DNA from: Saussurea involucrata
Taxonomy: Eukaryota > Streptophyta > Magnoliopsida > Asterales > Asteraceae
Length of the DNA stretch: 64,000 nt
Direction of reading: 5' to 3'
Assembly: GCA_033807775.1 (NCBI GenBank)
Contig: CM066321.1
Location: 253,134,422-253,198,421, forward strand
The notes beneath the pieces are model-generated. The model did not search any database. It worked only from the letters and a program-made list of their open reading frames with translations, and was not told the origin of the DNA. Position 1 is the first letter of the stretch. Every line of letters starts with the position of its first letter. Below are positions 10,439 through 22,416 of this stretch, one piece after another. Both the position numbers and the translations under genes were made by a program.

Positions 10439-12064
10439 TTTCAAGTTAAGATCTTCTAATTCTTTGATTTTGGTGTATAAATTCTTTCTTTCCTCAAATA
10501 GCATATTAAACTTTATTTGTAAATAACCCTTTTCATCCTTAACTTTTGAAAGCTCAATTTTTAATTCAGAAAGGTTTTTCAACAACTCAGAATTTTCAGT
10601 TTTAATTTTCTGTTTCTCAACCTCAGATTCCTCATATTGTTCTTTTATTACCTCTTTTTCAATTCTGAATTTGTTAACTAAATTTTTTTCTCCTTTTATT
10701 TGTTTTCTTAGTTTAACAAATTCAGTTTTCATTTCACCAATCTTTGTCATTAAGTCTATTTCAAGTGCAGAATGTACCTCAGCAGATGACTCAGAATCAG
10801 CATTTTCAAAGTCAGAATCATCCTCATTCTTCATCTTTGTCATATAACTTTGCATCTGTGAAAAGTGTATGCAGTCATCTTCATCTGAAGTGTAGTACAA
10901 CCAGTTTTCTTGTTCAGCTAACAATGCCACTTCATCATCTCTTTTCTTCGCCAGCTGCGCCTTTTTGGTATAGTACTCATAATCTTTCACAATTTTCACT
11001 TTGCAATCCTTTGCAAAGTGGCCAGACTTTCCACACTTGAAGCACATATTCTTTTCTTTTGTTTCTTCCTTCTCTTCTCTATTTTCTTCCTTTCTTTCTT
11101 CCTTCTTTTCATACTTATTCTCTCCTCTCTCTTCTCTTTTCTTGAAATCTGAACTCCCCTGCTCTTTCCTGAACTTGCCCTGATATTTTCCTTTTCCATA
11201 CCTCTTGTTGAAAGTATTAGTCAACAAGGCCAACTTTTCAGCAATCATTTTGATATCTTCATCTTCTTCTGATCCCTCTTCCTTATCAGACTCCTCCAGA
11301 TTTGGTATCTCAGATAGATACGCAGCCTTCTTGGGTGTTTTTACACTTTTTGACTTTGACAGAAAAGCTAATTGTTCTGCAACATTCTTCTTTTCTTCAA
11401 CCACAATTTTAACAGAGTCCTCATGCTGATTAAGAACACAAAATAGATCATTTAGATCTTCTTCACACATGTCCTTATTCATTTGTAGACTTATAGAAAA
11501 TGATGACCATTCAGAGTTTAGACTGTTCAGAAATTTGTAATTAATTTCTGACTTTGTCTTTTTCAGCCCATTTCTTCTCAAATCATTCAGTATAGTACAA
11601 AATTTACTATACGTCTGAGTTAAACTTTCAGAATCTTTAGCCTTGAATCTTTCATAAGCATTTATGCTTTGATTTAACTTTGCTTGAATTGATCTGACAG
11701 TTCCTAACATTTGTCTTTCCAGTTCATCCCACATTTCCTTGGCGGATGAACCACTGTCGATTCTGTTAAGAACTTCATTCGGAACTGCAAGTGTCATCAA
11801 TTTGATCGCTCTTTTGTCTATTGCATGCCTATTTTTCTGTTCCGCTGTGTATTGAGAATAGTTCTTCTTCACCCTTGTTGCCGGAATTTCTGGAGTTGTC
11901 TCTGTTTCAGGGGTTGCAGCCACATCGATATAGACTTCGATAGGACCTTCTTGAATAGAGACCATCAGATTCTCATCTATGTTATCCAAGAATTGGATCA
12001 TTCGTATTTTCCATTGCTGATACTCTTCAGGAATTAGAACAGGTGGCTTTGTTTTAGATCCCAT
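10415..12064 (-). pseudogene. Gag N-terminal part of element A (capsid and zinc knuckle)
   Basis: 549 codons from the ATG at 12064. The first ~50 residues match the short Gag entry domain of copia elements (YQQWKIRMIQFLDN). Residues ~70-230 are the UBN2-type capsid region (IKLMTLAVPNEVLNRI, KEMWDELERQM, LNSLNSEWSSF). A CCHC knuckle CFKCGKSGHFAKDC lies near residue 340 (about 11004-11047). A coiled coil fills residues ~440-545. The frame breaks at ~10436 by one base. In Sireviruses, Gag forms the particle and this coiled-coil tail is the part reported to bind LC8-type dynein light chain. Confidence 0.88.
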
Positions 12065-12297
12065 AGCGAGATATTCTTTAGAAGACTTGATTGTAAGAAT
12101 TTTTCAACAGAAAGACAAATTTGAATTTCTTGATCGAAATACAACAATTAATTCAAGAATTGCCAAGAATTCAAGAATTATAACTAGCAGCGGAATCGAT
12201 TTTTGAACGAATCAAGAAATCTTCAAGAAATTGATCAATACACCTTCGCGATCACGATCTTGAACAAATTTGTTTGTTGAGAAGCTCTGATACCAAT
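12065..12297 (-). promoter_or_regulatory. Leader and primer binding site of the gag-bearing unit
   Basis: 12284-12296 reads, on the minus strand, TTGGTATCAGAGC, complementary to the 3' end of initiator methionine tRNA, the usual copia primer. The leader between it and the gag ATG is very similar to the leader of element P after its PBS, although their LTRs belong to different families. Confidence 0.85.
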
Positions 12298-12672
12298 TGT
12301 AAGTCCCATAGTTGAAGCAACAATCAAGAAACTCCATAAATGTAGAATAGAGATAAAAAAGTAGATCATATTATTGAAGATCTCTATTCATATGCTTTGA
12401 ATACAATGGATGGAGAATTTCTCAATTACAAACGTTTCTCACAACTCACTGTAAAGTGTGTGTGATCACAAAATATCTCAAATGACAATGTAAGCCCAAG
12501 ACACCTATTTATAGTGTCTAATTACATGACATGGGCCCAAGCCCATTTAACTCCCATTAATCTCCCAAAGCACAAAATACTAACAAAGCTAATTACAATA
12601 CATTTGACTTTCATTGACTTTACTTGGACTTTATAAAACTTTCTATATAATTGGGGCTTTCTAGACCCAACA
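12298..12672 (-). repeat. LTR of a second family (F2) inside element A
   Basis: 375 bp; minus strand begins TGTTGGGTCTAG and ends GGGACTTACA, with a PBS immediately downstream and a polypurine tract (AGGGGGAG) immediately upstream. An LTR with PBS on one side and PPT on the other sits between two internal regions, as in tandem or recombined elements. It does not resemble the F1 LTRs at 14916-15472 or 1-114. No second F2 LTR is in the window. Confidence 0.8.
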
Positions 12673-14900
12673 ATCTCCCCCTAAAGTTTTATAAAGAAAG
12701 CATCTTCAAATGATCTCCCCCTTGATTTCTTTGAAAACTTTAGTGTTGCACATCTTCATGCCTTGCAAGTCTATCCAAGCTCCCCCTCAAAATTTGCTCT
12801 TCTTCTTCACAAATTACAACTTTAAAATCGAATCCAATGTGCAATAAGCTCGACTGAAACCACCTCAGTTTATAATAAAGAATTCGTCCTTGAAATTCGA
12901 GTTGTATGACCATTAAGCTCAAGAGCTTAATCCATTAAGATCAGATGAGGGAGTGTCTTAACATACTTCAATAACTCAGCTTGGATCCACAAAAAAATAG
13001 AAGATAGAACTTCATCTGAAAGTTGGGAGAAATATCGTGAAAACCATTGCTTCGGTCCAGCAGCTATACACCGACTTCGACACAGAATCTGACCAATAAT
13101 CACATCGATTCAGAACAAACTCAAAACATAAAAAACGTTCATCTGTGTCTTAGGAATCCAGCGCATCTGAAATCGTCAAATTTGGAGCTTCGAGGAGGAA
13201 GTTCTGATCAAAATACGACAGGTGCGTAAAGCTGTCGAACAATTCTGAAATTGCACCTTTACATCGAAATAAACTAAGTAAAAGTTCTGAGAAGACCACT
13301 CAGAATTCTGAGTAAGTCAATCAGAATTCTGAACATGAAGAACTTTCTGAAATAAAATTCTAACTCCAAAGTTCTGATTCCACACGATAAAGTTCTGACT
13401 ATTGGAGTCAGAATTCTGATTAAGCTTCGAAGACTTGGTTCTGAACCATCATTTGAGCATTGATTTCTGATTAACTTTTGACATTTCACGATCTAACTTC
13501 TGAATTCTGAATAGCCTCAATAAACATGATCATAATTCTAAACTTGAACACTTCTGAATGGTCTCAGCAAACTCTTCTGAATAACATGATCAGAAGTTTT
13601 GAATAGTCGTTGAACAAATTCTGAGTTGTTTTGAACGAATTTCTGATCACAAACAATCTGATTTTAAGCAGCCGAAAGTATGTCTCAACACAACAATCCC
13701 TTAATAACTTTGACACTCCATGATCTGACCTGCTGCACATTAAATCTTACACAAACTCTGAATTGAATTCGAATTTAGCATAACTCTGATTAATCAGATC
13801 TTAAACTCGCACATCAGCAACATTTTTGAACTGAAACGCTGCATCTTTCTGTTTGGACAGCAACAAACAGCAGTGACAACTTCAAATTCTGGACAGCTTA
13901 ATCAATTCAGATATGTGGACAACAACATGATTAAGCTATATTGACAGCATAAACATCCATGACAGCTTGCTGTTTGAACATGTGCTGTTTGACAGCAATA
14001 AACAGCCCCAAAAGCTTACTAAATTCTGTTTTGGACAGCATCAATTTGACAGCAACAAACAGCCCCAAAAGCTTACTTATTTAATTCAACACTTTTCTAA
14101 AATTCTGCACATCAAACTTCTTTGATTTAGACTTGAATTGGACTGTTGAAACCACAACTTAATCAAATCTGAATTGATTAGTTTAGACATTACTGGACAA
14201 CTCAGACTTTGATTTAAACACTCATGTTGCATCAATGAATCTGAACAACATCCCTCTTGAATTAATAAGACCATTTCGACTACTATGAATCTGTTCAGAT
14301 TTGCTGTTCATAAAATCAACTTAACATCCATATTTGCATCAACATTAATTCGAATTGAACATGGACAGATCTGCGATCTTGCTGTCTCACAATCATATTA
14401 TCTTTCCAGAATCCTGATTAATCAAAAATCCTCCAAATCATGTCAAATGCTTATCAATTTAATTTGATGTAGAACGATAAGCCGATCTCCATAAATCTTC
14501 TTAGAACAAAGATTGCAGAAACTTAAGTTTCTGATTGATCAGTTCAGAAAGTTGAATTTAAGCAATCAAAGATCTAAAACTCGTTTCAGATCTGACTTTG
14601 AACAATTAATATTTCATCAAACCTTTCTCAGACAATTCATCGAGCATTTGGCGTGCAGAAACTGATTTACTAGAAGATCTACAGCATCTGATCTCTTTTC
14701 TTCACCAAGAACCATCAAGATTGCAAAGATCTTCTTCAAAACTCAAAATCAATCTTCAAGATGAAAGAAATCACAGAAAAATTACCTTGAAATTAAGCAC
14801 ATGATTAAGAACGACCTTGAATCTCCAAATCTTCAAATTAGATCTTGAATTCTTGAATTGTTGCAAAGATAATTGTATCGAATGTAACTTGATTCGATGT
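12673..14900 (-). other. Gene-less internal region of element A
   Basis: About 2.2 kb between the F1 leader and the F2 LTR with no open frame longer than about 70 codons. It carries several AGGGGGAG strings on the minus strand near 12674, 12711 and 12779 (multiple polypurine tracts), scattered CAGAATTCTG palindromes at 13290-13580, and a repeated GACAGCAACAAACAGC region at 13850-14080 in which AACAGCCCCAAAAGCTTACT occurs twice. This looks like non-coding retroelement sequence, comparable with the 3' regions of elements D, E and P, but without their hairpin array. Confidence 0.55.
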
Positions 14901-14914
14901 GGCTCTAATACCAA
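14901..14914 (-). promoter_or_regulatory. Primer binding site of element A (one mismatch)
   Basis: Minus strand TTGGTATTAGAGCC, 2 bp after the 5' LTR. It differs by one base (C to T) from the initiator-Met primer site found in the other copia elements here. Confidence 0.8.
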
Positions 14915-14915
14915 T

Positions 14916-15472
14916 TGTAAGTCCAGGATTTACTCTTACAATCAATATAACAATGTATGAAACAGTAATTGAGAAGTAATATGATCAAGCCCAATTGTAT
15001 TCAATGAAGAACATAATTACAGATCTTAGAGAGAGAGAGTATCTCAAAGATTACAAAAGATGAATACAAATATATTCGGGAAAATCAGTTAGCAATGTAG
15101 TGCTAACCACTATATATATACTGCAATGGAAATATTAAAGCTACAGTACAAATATGAATGACTAATAGGAACAATACACGTGTCCTAATTAGTTAACTAA
15201 ACACTAAGGAAAGTATCTAGTTATAAGTTCTGAACAGATTGTTCAGAACTTCTGAACGTTCTCCTGATTAGGCTTCTCAGAACTTCTGGCTTTACTTCTG
15301 ACTCTTCTTCTCAGACTTCTGACTCTTCTTCTCAGACTTCTGTACTTGGTAATCTTTCAAAGCAATCCTTCTGAGCCTTCTTAGTCAGAACTCTGACCCT
15401 TCATATCAGAACACCTGAGCCTTCTCATCAGATCTTTAACACTTAGATTATTGACAAAACTCAGATCAAACA
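14916..15472 (-). repeat. 5' LTR of element A (F1 family)
   Basis: 557 bp; minus strand begins TGTTTGATCTGAG and ends TGGACTTACA. Dense in CAGAA-n-TTCTG palindromes. It holds ACACGTGT (15176-15183) and a TATATATATA box near 15111-15120, the same promoter layout as the other F1 LTRs. Its outer edge abuts a truncated element (F3), into which element A appears to have inserted. Confidence 0.85.
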
Positions 15473-15854
15473 GTTTTCATCTCCCTGAGGTCCAGCGGCT
15501 GCTTCATCAATTGTCTTCTCACCCTCTTCAGTAAAGGTGAGGTCTTCAGTCTTCTCTCCCCTGATAGATTCATCATGGGAAAGGTCTTCAGCGCTCTTCT
15601 CCCCCCCCCCCCTTTTCATGATGAGTGGAGGAGGAATGCGATGACTCAGCAGCTGGTGTCGGTTCCCTGTCTTCTTGGCCAGGGATCCCCACACAAATTT
15701 CAATCGCTGATAATCTGTTTTCTAGACCAGAAATACCAGGATTTATCTTCACGAGTTCCCCACGATCCGCCGGAGTAAAAGATGAAGGTGCAGGGGCAGG
15801 GGCGGTCGTGTTGGTGCAGGATTTATCTTCACGAGTTCCCCACGATCCCCAGGA
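15473..15854 (-). pseudogene. Probable env-like ORF scrap of element F3, fused to its integrase
   Basis: Minus-strand frames here read Pro/Ser/Glu-rich and acidic sequence (LENRLSAIE; EEGEKTIDEAAAG), like the low-complexity part of the env-like ORFs. It joins abruptly to the F3 integrase at about 15855, so everything between integrase and the env-like region has been deleted. A perfect 32-bp direct repeat (15737-15768 and 15817-15848, 80-bp period) and a run of 12 C residues (about 15602-15613) sit in it. Assignment as env-like is weak. Confidence 0.4.
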
Positions 15855-16783
15855 TTTGTTCTATTTCTTCTTTCAGCGAATCCATTTTGTTGCGGTGTTC
15901 TCACTGATGAAAAGTTGTGAGAAATACCCTTACTCTCAAAGAAGGAATCAAGAGAACTGTTTTTGAATTCAGTCCCATGATCACTCCTTATTGAGCGAAC
16001 GGTCAAATTGTTCAGGGTTTCCATCTTCCGAACAAAGGTGATGAGTTCTTCAGGGGTGTCACTCTTGGAACGGAGAAACATAACCCATGTATAACGAGAG
16101 AATTCATCAACTATGATCAATGTATATTTCTTTCCAGCTATGGATTGTTTGTTAACAGGGCCAAACAAATCCATATGGAGAAGTTGTAGAGGAGATGACA
16201 CTGAGGAGACTTGCTTTGACTTAAATCTTGCTTTAGTCTGCTTCCCATTCTCACACGCTGAACATAAAGACTCTTTGGCGTATGAGTGCTGAGGTAGACC
16301 AATGACGAACTCTTTTGAAGAAAGAGTGTTCAGTGTCTTGAAATTTAGATGAGAGAGCCTCTTATGCCATAGCCAGTTGACATCAGATGAGGCTTTTGAG
16401 AAGAAACAGGAGTTCTCAATGGTTGTTGAGTCCATGTTTATTACATAAACATTTTCCAAACGATAACCGCTGAGAGCTATCTTCTCCTTTTTGTCAGTGA
16501 CAAAGCAGGATTCCTTGGTAAAGATTACCTTGTTATCCTTGTCGCAAAGCTGACTGATGCTTAAAAGATTATGCTTCAGCCCTTCAACATATGCGACTCT
16601 TCTGAAGGTGGTTGTACCATTAGAGAGTACACCAAACCCTCGGGTATGTCCTTTTCCATTTCCTCCAAAAGTCACAGAGGGACCCTTCTCTTCCTTGTAT
16701 TCAACGAGCAGACTTTTCTTTCCAGTCATGTGTCTAGAGCATCCGCTATCGAGATACCAGATACCCTTCTTAACCTGCATCAC
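15855..16783 (-). pseudogene. Protease-integrase of element F3 (truncated)
   Basis: About 310 codons. Protease WYLDSGCSRHMTG is at the start. The zinc region LWHKRLSHLNF (H-x4-H) and CSACENG (C-x2-C) follow. Integrase core: D in LHMDLFGP, D in SDHGTEF, E in NGFAERRNRT. Sequence identity ends just after that catalytic Glu, and RT-RNase H is absent. It follows gag in the same frame after a TAA. Relative to element A this is a different family: the sequence differs throughout and the 5' LTR is unrelated. Confidence 0.88.
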
Positions 16784-16792
16784 AAAGGAAGA

Positions 16793-18298
16793 TTAGTTTT
16801 TCTTGGGTACCCACTTAACCATGTGTACACGTTTGTCAGTGGAAGTAGTTGGAATGGAAGGTTCAGCAATCTTCGCAGCATTTGAAGATTCAGCTTTGTC
16901 AGTCTTCACTTTGGTTAATTTCTTAACCTCAGTGGTCTTCTTTGCCTTGGGGGCAATCTTCACCTTAGCTATCTTTTCAGCTTTGGTGGCTGTGGGGCAC
17001 TTACTAGAAATATGATCAGTGAGTCCAAAGTGATAACATTTCCTATAACTAAAAGTAGTTCTAGGACCATTTGAATGCCGATCTTTAGATTTTGAATTAG
17101 AAGTACCAGCACCAAGTAAGCTGATGGCTTTTGAAATGGGAGAAACATTCAATTCTTCGGATTTCTTACCAGAGACATCCACTATGATTCTAGGAGTAGA
17201 TCGCTGAATAGATCCACGCTGAGTAGATCCAGAGATCTGATTTCTTGATCTAGAGGAATGAATCACTAAAGCTTTAGAAGCATTCAGCCTAGGTACTAAG
17301 GTACCCTTCTGAGGATTTTGGTTAATAGCAATTCCTTTACCTTTATCTTTAAAGATAGAGGTAGGTTTTGGATAAGCCATTTTCTCTTTACCTTTTGAAG
17401 AGGTAGAAATTTCCTCAGGGATAGGCGGTCTGGACGAGGAAAACTGAGAGGATGAAGTATCAGCGACTGAGGATACAAAAGTTCCAAATAAGAGCATGGA
17501 ACGATCAGTGGTTGGTTCTAGATTATCAGCTTTGTAACCAAGACCACGTTTATCCCTCAGGGGAATCTGAGACTTAATTATCTCAGTGATCTTTGTTGAA
17601 GAATTACACCATCCTTCAACGGTAGCTTTTTCAGCTCTTAAAGCAGAGATAGCTTCTTCTCGCTCAATTTTGACTAGCTGATTTAAATGCACTGGATCTT
17701 TAAAATCTTCTTCAATTTTAGAAAGCTTTTCTATTTGAAGGTGACAGTTTTTGAGCTGTTCAGCGAGATCAAGGTTTTGATTTTCAACTACAATTTTGCC
17801 ATTCATGGCTTCATATAAACTTCTAGTCAAGAGATCGATTTTACGAAGACTATCAGCTTCATCAATATTTGCAATATTTGTAAAGAAGGAAGGTGATACC
17901 TGAATAGCAGAGGTTGAAGTAGAGGGAATGTCTGAGCTTTCTTCCTCGTCTTCAATCTTGGCCATAAGACATAGATTGGCTTCATCATCTTCAGAGTCAG
18001 ATGATGATTCTTCTTCATCATAGGCAGCCCAATCATAAGCCATCAGGCCTTTGCCTTTCTTCTTAAAGCTTTTCAGCTTCGCATACTTTTCTTTCAGCTT
18101 AGCGTATTTGTCATCTTTATTCCTGGGAATAAAGGATTTCTTGGGAAACGCTGAGTTTCTCGAAACTTTCTCAGACCTGCACTCGTTAGCGAAATATCCT
18201 AGCTTTTCGCAGTTAAAACAAGTAGCTGTAGCCTTATCAACAGGAGCTGATGATCTTGGCTTATCAGTAATAGAAAGGAGTTTGTTCTTTCTGAACAT
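16793..18298 (-). pseudogene. Gag C-terminal part of element F3
   Basis: 501 codons: a CCHC-like knuckle CFNCEKLGYFANEC near residue 30 (note Y in place of the usual H), a Lys-rich segment, acidic Ser-rich runs, then a coiled-coil-prone stretch. A second motif with cysteines (FSYRKCYHFGLTDHISSKC, near residue 425) matches the second knuckle of copia Gag. It ends VKWVPKKN then TAA, the same WVPK tail seen in all copia elements here. Confidence 0.8.
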
Positions 18299-18743
18299 TT
18301 TTTTTTGGCGAATCTCCTGAACTTTCTAGTGAGGAGAGCCAAAGATTCATCATCATCTGAAGAGTCAGATTCTGATGACCTTTCGGAGTTACTTTCTAAC
18401 TCAGTGATAGTGACCACGGGTCGCTGAGTAGAAGGTTCCTCTAAGATTAAAGCAACAGGGTGCTTTTGGAATCTTTTACAAGATTCTTCTTAAGATGACT
18501 CGATTGCTCATGATTCAGCATCGTGCCATATAAGGTAGCAAGGGTCATTGATCTTAGATCCTTTGACAACTTGAGACACATAGAATACCTGTCCCAGCTT
18601 TTAGGTAAACATTATAGAAACTTTGTCAGCACTTCAATGTTAGAATATTCCTTACCAACAGTTTTCAGATCTATTATTAAGCAATTAAAACGTTGGTGAA
18701 CTTCAGAGAGAGTTTAATTCTTACCACAAATGAAACTTTCGTA
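18299..18743 (-). pseudogene. Degraded middle of F3 gag
   Basis: The two gag segments on either side are in order and orientation, but this 445 bp has stops in all minus frames. Acidic Ser/Asp-rich coding can still be read near 18320-18420. Treated as decayed gag rather than an insertion because no terminal repeats or target duplication are visible. Confidence 0.55.
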
Positions 18744-19184
18744 TTATCTTACCAGGTTGATCTTTCGAGACGTACCTTCATACTGAACACATATTGTGTC
18801 CCACATGTCTTTTGAGGTTTTCAGGTTCATGACGGAATGGTAGACTTCGTCAGGAAGAGCCATGGATAGTATGAATCTAGCTTTGGTGTCGATAGCCACT
18901 TTCTTCTTATCTTCGTCAGTCCACATATGAACTTCCTTGGGTATCAGCCTTTCTGGAATAGCAGGTCTATTCTCAGCGGCTGGTACTGCAGCATCAATTC
19001 TTACAGGAATATATGGGCCGTTTTCAATATAGTAAGGCATAGTAGGGTCTACACCTTCTAAGAAGAGAATCATCCTATTTTTCCATAGATTAAAATTTTC
19101 TCTGGAGAATCTAGGGGGTTTAGCAAGAGAACCATTGTCGATATAGTTTGTGTTTGTGTTGGCAGCCATTTTCAGAAATAGCAA
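18744..19184 (-). pseudogene. Gag N-terminal part of element F3
   Basis: The better start is the internal ATG at 19169 (MAANTNTNYIDNG), right for copia Gag. The UBN2-type pattern is clear: PPRFSRENFNLWKNRMILFLEG, then AIPERLIPKEVHMWTDEDKKK, IDTKARFILSMALPDEVYHSV, and SKDMWDTICVQYEGTS. The frame is lost soon afterwards. Confidence 0.85.
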
Positions 19185-19237
19185 GGAAGAGAAATCTTAG
19201 TATAGATCAGATCTTGTTTATGAGATTAAACAAATCT

Positions 19238-19249
19238 GCTCTGATACCA
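19238..19249 (-). promoter_or_regulatory. Primer binding site of element F3
   Basis: Minus strand TGGTATCAGAGC, two bases from the LTR end ACCAACA; initiator-Met type. Confidence 0.85.
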
Positions 19250-19251
19250 CT

Positions 19252-20220
19252 TGTTGGTCCCGAAGGGCTATACAAGTTTGTAGAAGGGGGGGGGGGTGAA
19301 TACAAACACTAAGATTTTACTTTTCTAAATTGTTTATTGATAAATCATTAACAATTTACAGCTTGTTGCGGAAACAAGATTAAGGATAAACCTAAATCTA
19401 AACAAGTTGGAACACTAAGTTTCTTTCACTAAGAAAGAGAAGGAAATTACTAATAATAACCTATCTCAAGATAAGAAGGATGAACTTGTCCAGAGTTAGC
19501 AAGTTACTTCAAAATGAAGTGAGTTCTTCTTCTTATATACTGCATGCATTTAATGCATGGCCGTTTACACTTTACACGTGGCAACAACTCATTGGTTGTA
19601 CGTCATTGACCTTTGTTGACAACCTTAGTAGCCGCATGTTTGAACATTGTAGTATCAGAGTGGTTGTATGATTTTAGACAATAAGGAGTTTCTTTTCTGA
19701 CACATCGTACGGAGTCGTACAAGGGTGATTAAGATAAACGTACTTTGTACGGAGGACTTCATGATCAGCTTTTCGTTGATTCAGCGATCTATCATTCTAT
19801 ATCAGCGAATGATAGAGTTCAGCGATAGCTAAAGTCTTGTACTTGATATTTCACGTTGAGTGGACAAATCTGAGTCTTCGCTGATCCGCATCAGTTCATT
19901 AGGAGACTTGTCGCTGGTTCTTGAGCTTGATCTTCGACTTCAGCGTAGAACCTATGTTGACGTGAAACGTTTCTTCAGGGATCATAAGTAAACAACTAAC
20001 TTATCAGCGATCACCATAAGTACTGAACAGACTCAGAGCATTATGGTGAACAGAGTTCGCTGAATGTTTAATCTAAAGAGCGAGAGTTCCTATCAGCGGT
20101 ACTGTAAGATCTTAGTACTTATCAGCGATAGTGAAACTCTGATACATATTGTTTACATACAATTTTCACTAAGTATATAAGAGAGGGTCATTATCAAATC
20201 ACTGAGGGTTTGGATCAACA
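19252..20220 (-). repeat. 5' LTR of element F3
   Basis: About 969 bp; minus strand begins TGTTGATCC and ends GGGACCAACA, next to the PBS. The outer edge was set by the TG dinucleotide; no partner LTR is in the window to confirm it. The sequence is rich in TCAGCGA words on the plus strand. A run of about 11 G lies near 19287-19297. Confidence 0.75.
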
Positions 20221-22207
20221 AATTGCCCATTCTATCACGCAAAAGGATATGTAAAGTGCAGACACAAAGGTTATTTCTAGATAAGGTAAATACACTTTGA
20301 TCCTTATTTTCATCTTTCTAGTGTGCAGTCATATTCATCTTTTTGTTTCAGTGTGGTGAACTCTAAGGCCCTGAGACTTGTCTATACTTGTATGTTTAAT
20401 GTAGTTATGAACTCTGTTTGCAAGTGGTTTTCGTCTTTTCGCACAATAAAAATTTATGGAGGGTACTCATAGTTGCATTTTATAAGACCAGATTATGGAG
20501 GAATTGACAGCAGCAATTAATGTTTTGCCTTTGTTCTTTTGTTTTGTTTATCCACTACTTTATCCTTTCAAATAAATATACCATGCTTTATCAGAAGATT
20601 GTGAAGAGGATTATACCCATTGTTGATGAAATTCCTTACATCAAGATGTTTCTTGGCAAGTACTCATCCGGTAACGACTATGCCTTGGTTTCATCTCAAC
20701 CCATCACTTCTGGTTTGGCTTTGTAATAAGGCATGTCCTCGCATCTTGGAACTAGATACAATAGGATTGATGTTGCCTCTTCGTGTTAATGTCTATATCT
20801 TTTTATATTTATTTTTTGCGTAAAAGCCCTCCACAAACCATACTATAAGAACACCTACAAACTAAGTCAATTAGATTGCTTTTGAGGGGAAATGAAATTC
20901 AAAACTGATTTATCCAAATTGATTACAATAAGCAAGAAAATGAAATCAACTTCATGAAGTTGTAAAAACATGTTTTAGAAAGCTAACCAATCATTATAAA
21001 CGTTCCTTGAGCACTTCAAGCTCCATTTCTGTACAGTAGCTTGAATCTTGTAATGGACATCATTGAACTCGTCTGAGCTTGTCTTTGGATGTCGTCTATA
21101 ACATCTTTGCTCGAATCCTAGAGATTGTAGAGAGTAAACATCATGCAAGTATAAGTTTAAGAATCAAATCACTTAAATCTTACATTGATTTATTTCTTTT
21201 TGAGAACCATAACATCAATTGTCTTAGATCAAAACCTCAAAAAAGTGTGTTAGAAATGAAAACCAAATTGACAAGAAATCAAATGCATCAAAAGGAAAAA
21301 GCTTACCAAGCACAAACCAGTGTTTATGTACTTAAATGTCCTAGGTGCAATGGATTATTTGTATGTCAAACCATGCATTTAGAACAAAGTAGTGTTGTTT
21401 GTAAGCTTGAAAATCTGTAACATAGAAACATGAACGTTTGGAAAATCGAGTCATCACATAATCCTAATAAACTCAAACAATACAGGATTAACACTTCAAT
21501 CATTAATAATATCTACCCGCATAAAAAAGATTTCGAATAGAAAAAAAAAGACCAAAGAAAAAACGATTTGGAGAAGCGAAACCAAAAGTACAAGAAAGAA
21601 AAAACCAAAGAAAGAACTCAAACTACAAGAAAACTTACTGATCGTATCAGAGACGAGATGGTTCGAGTACCTGAATCGATAATCGGGAAGGAAAAAAACG
21701 ATTTGGACTAAAAAAGTAAACGATTTCTTGCCTTTGACTTATAATCGTATCTGACGGTTCAAGGTGGACGGTGGCAGATGAAGGCGATGCAAATCAGTTC
21801 CATGGCTCGAGGTCGTATCTGATGGTTCAGGGCACGAGAAGAAGCAGAGGATGACAAGGGGACGATTAGGGTTCTTGCTTCACGGTGGCTCCTGTTTAGA
21901 TAGTGAATGTAAATCAATTTTAGGGATGAAAAATCTTAAATTTTTAAGAGGGAAAGCGAATGGGTCTTTTTGAGGGAATTGGTTTTTTTAAGGTCAATAA
22001 GTGTCAATATTCGAGTTTTGTTGAAAATTTAATCAAGATAAAAATATTTAAATAAGAAATATTTTATTCTAAGTAGTCGACTTTAATATTTAACTTTATT
22101 ATACGATTATCTTAATATTTAATTGTTATTAACTGATTTAATATATGTATGTAAGGATGTATGTATTTTATGTATGTATGTGTGTATATTTATGTAGGCG
22201 ACGGATT
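20221..22207. other. Intergenic DNA, no gene called
   Basis: Small open frames at 20520-20823 and 21079-21420 show no recognisable domain. On the minus strand, 21900-21640 has the look of a 5' untranslated region (AACCCTAATCG, then a GGTACTCG donor-like site near 21665) and 21090-20990 has a short open stretch, so a decayed host gene reading leftwards is possible but cannot be supported. A TATG microsatellite lies at about 22146-22190. Confidence 0.4.
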
Positions 22208-22416
22208 GTGTGAGAAGTTGAGGTTATCGTGAGAAATGTGAAAAATATATCTGAATTGTTGACCTTTAATCAAATACCCTTTCATGAATTGTGGCTAAGA
22301 AGTGAATTGATCTAGTGCATTTTATCCCGATGTATCACATTCTAATGTGCATCCATTTCTCATCCAAACGGTTGACAATCACTTCTCACGCTCTCATGTT
22401 AACCTCAACTTCTCAC
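22208..22416. mobile_element. Probable small inverted-repeat element (MITE), class unknown
   Basis: GTGAGAAGTTGAGGTTA near the left end is inverted near the right end (TAACCTCAACTTCTCAC), with a second inner match (CGTGAGA / TCTCATG). The two ends are about 200 bp apart with no ORF between. A target duplication could not be settled. Confidence 0.5.

Larger units (their letters stand above)
1..15472 (-). mobile_element. Element A: composite Sirevirus-like Ty1/copia retrotransposon, 3' end outside the window
   Basis: Read on the minus strand the order is 5' LTR (15472-14916), PBS, about 2.2 kb without genes, a second unrelated LTR with its own PBS (12672-12284), gag, protease-integrase, a remnant of RT, an env-like ORF, a polypurine tract and the start of a 3' LTR (114-1). 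The two outer LTRs match over the 114 bp visible (about 5 differences by eye). Long coiled-coil Gag plus an ORF after pol is the Sirevirus plan. RT and RNase H are missing, gag has a frameshift, and two solo LTRs interrupt gag and the env-like ORF, so this copy is dead. The internal LTR makes it either a recombinant or one element nested in another. Confidence 0.75.

Noticed and set aside
19287..19297. Poly-G run as a G-quadruplex signal
   Set aside because: A single homopolymer at an LTR edge; no four separate G-tracts nearby.
20520..20823. Two short overlapping open frames that look slightly gene-like
   Set aside because: No domain recognised and no splice or frame support; not called.
21079..21420. 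113-codon open frame with a CPRC motif
   Set aside because: One Cys pair only, no recognised domain, no start context or homologous copy; treated as chance.
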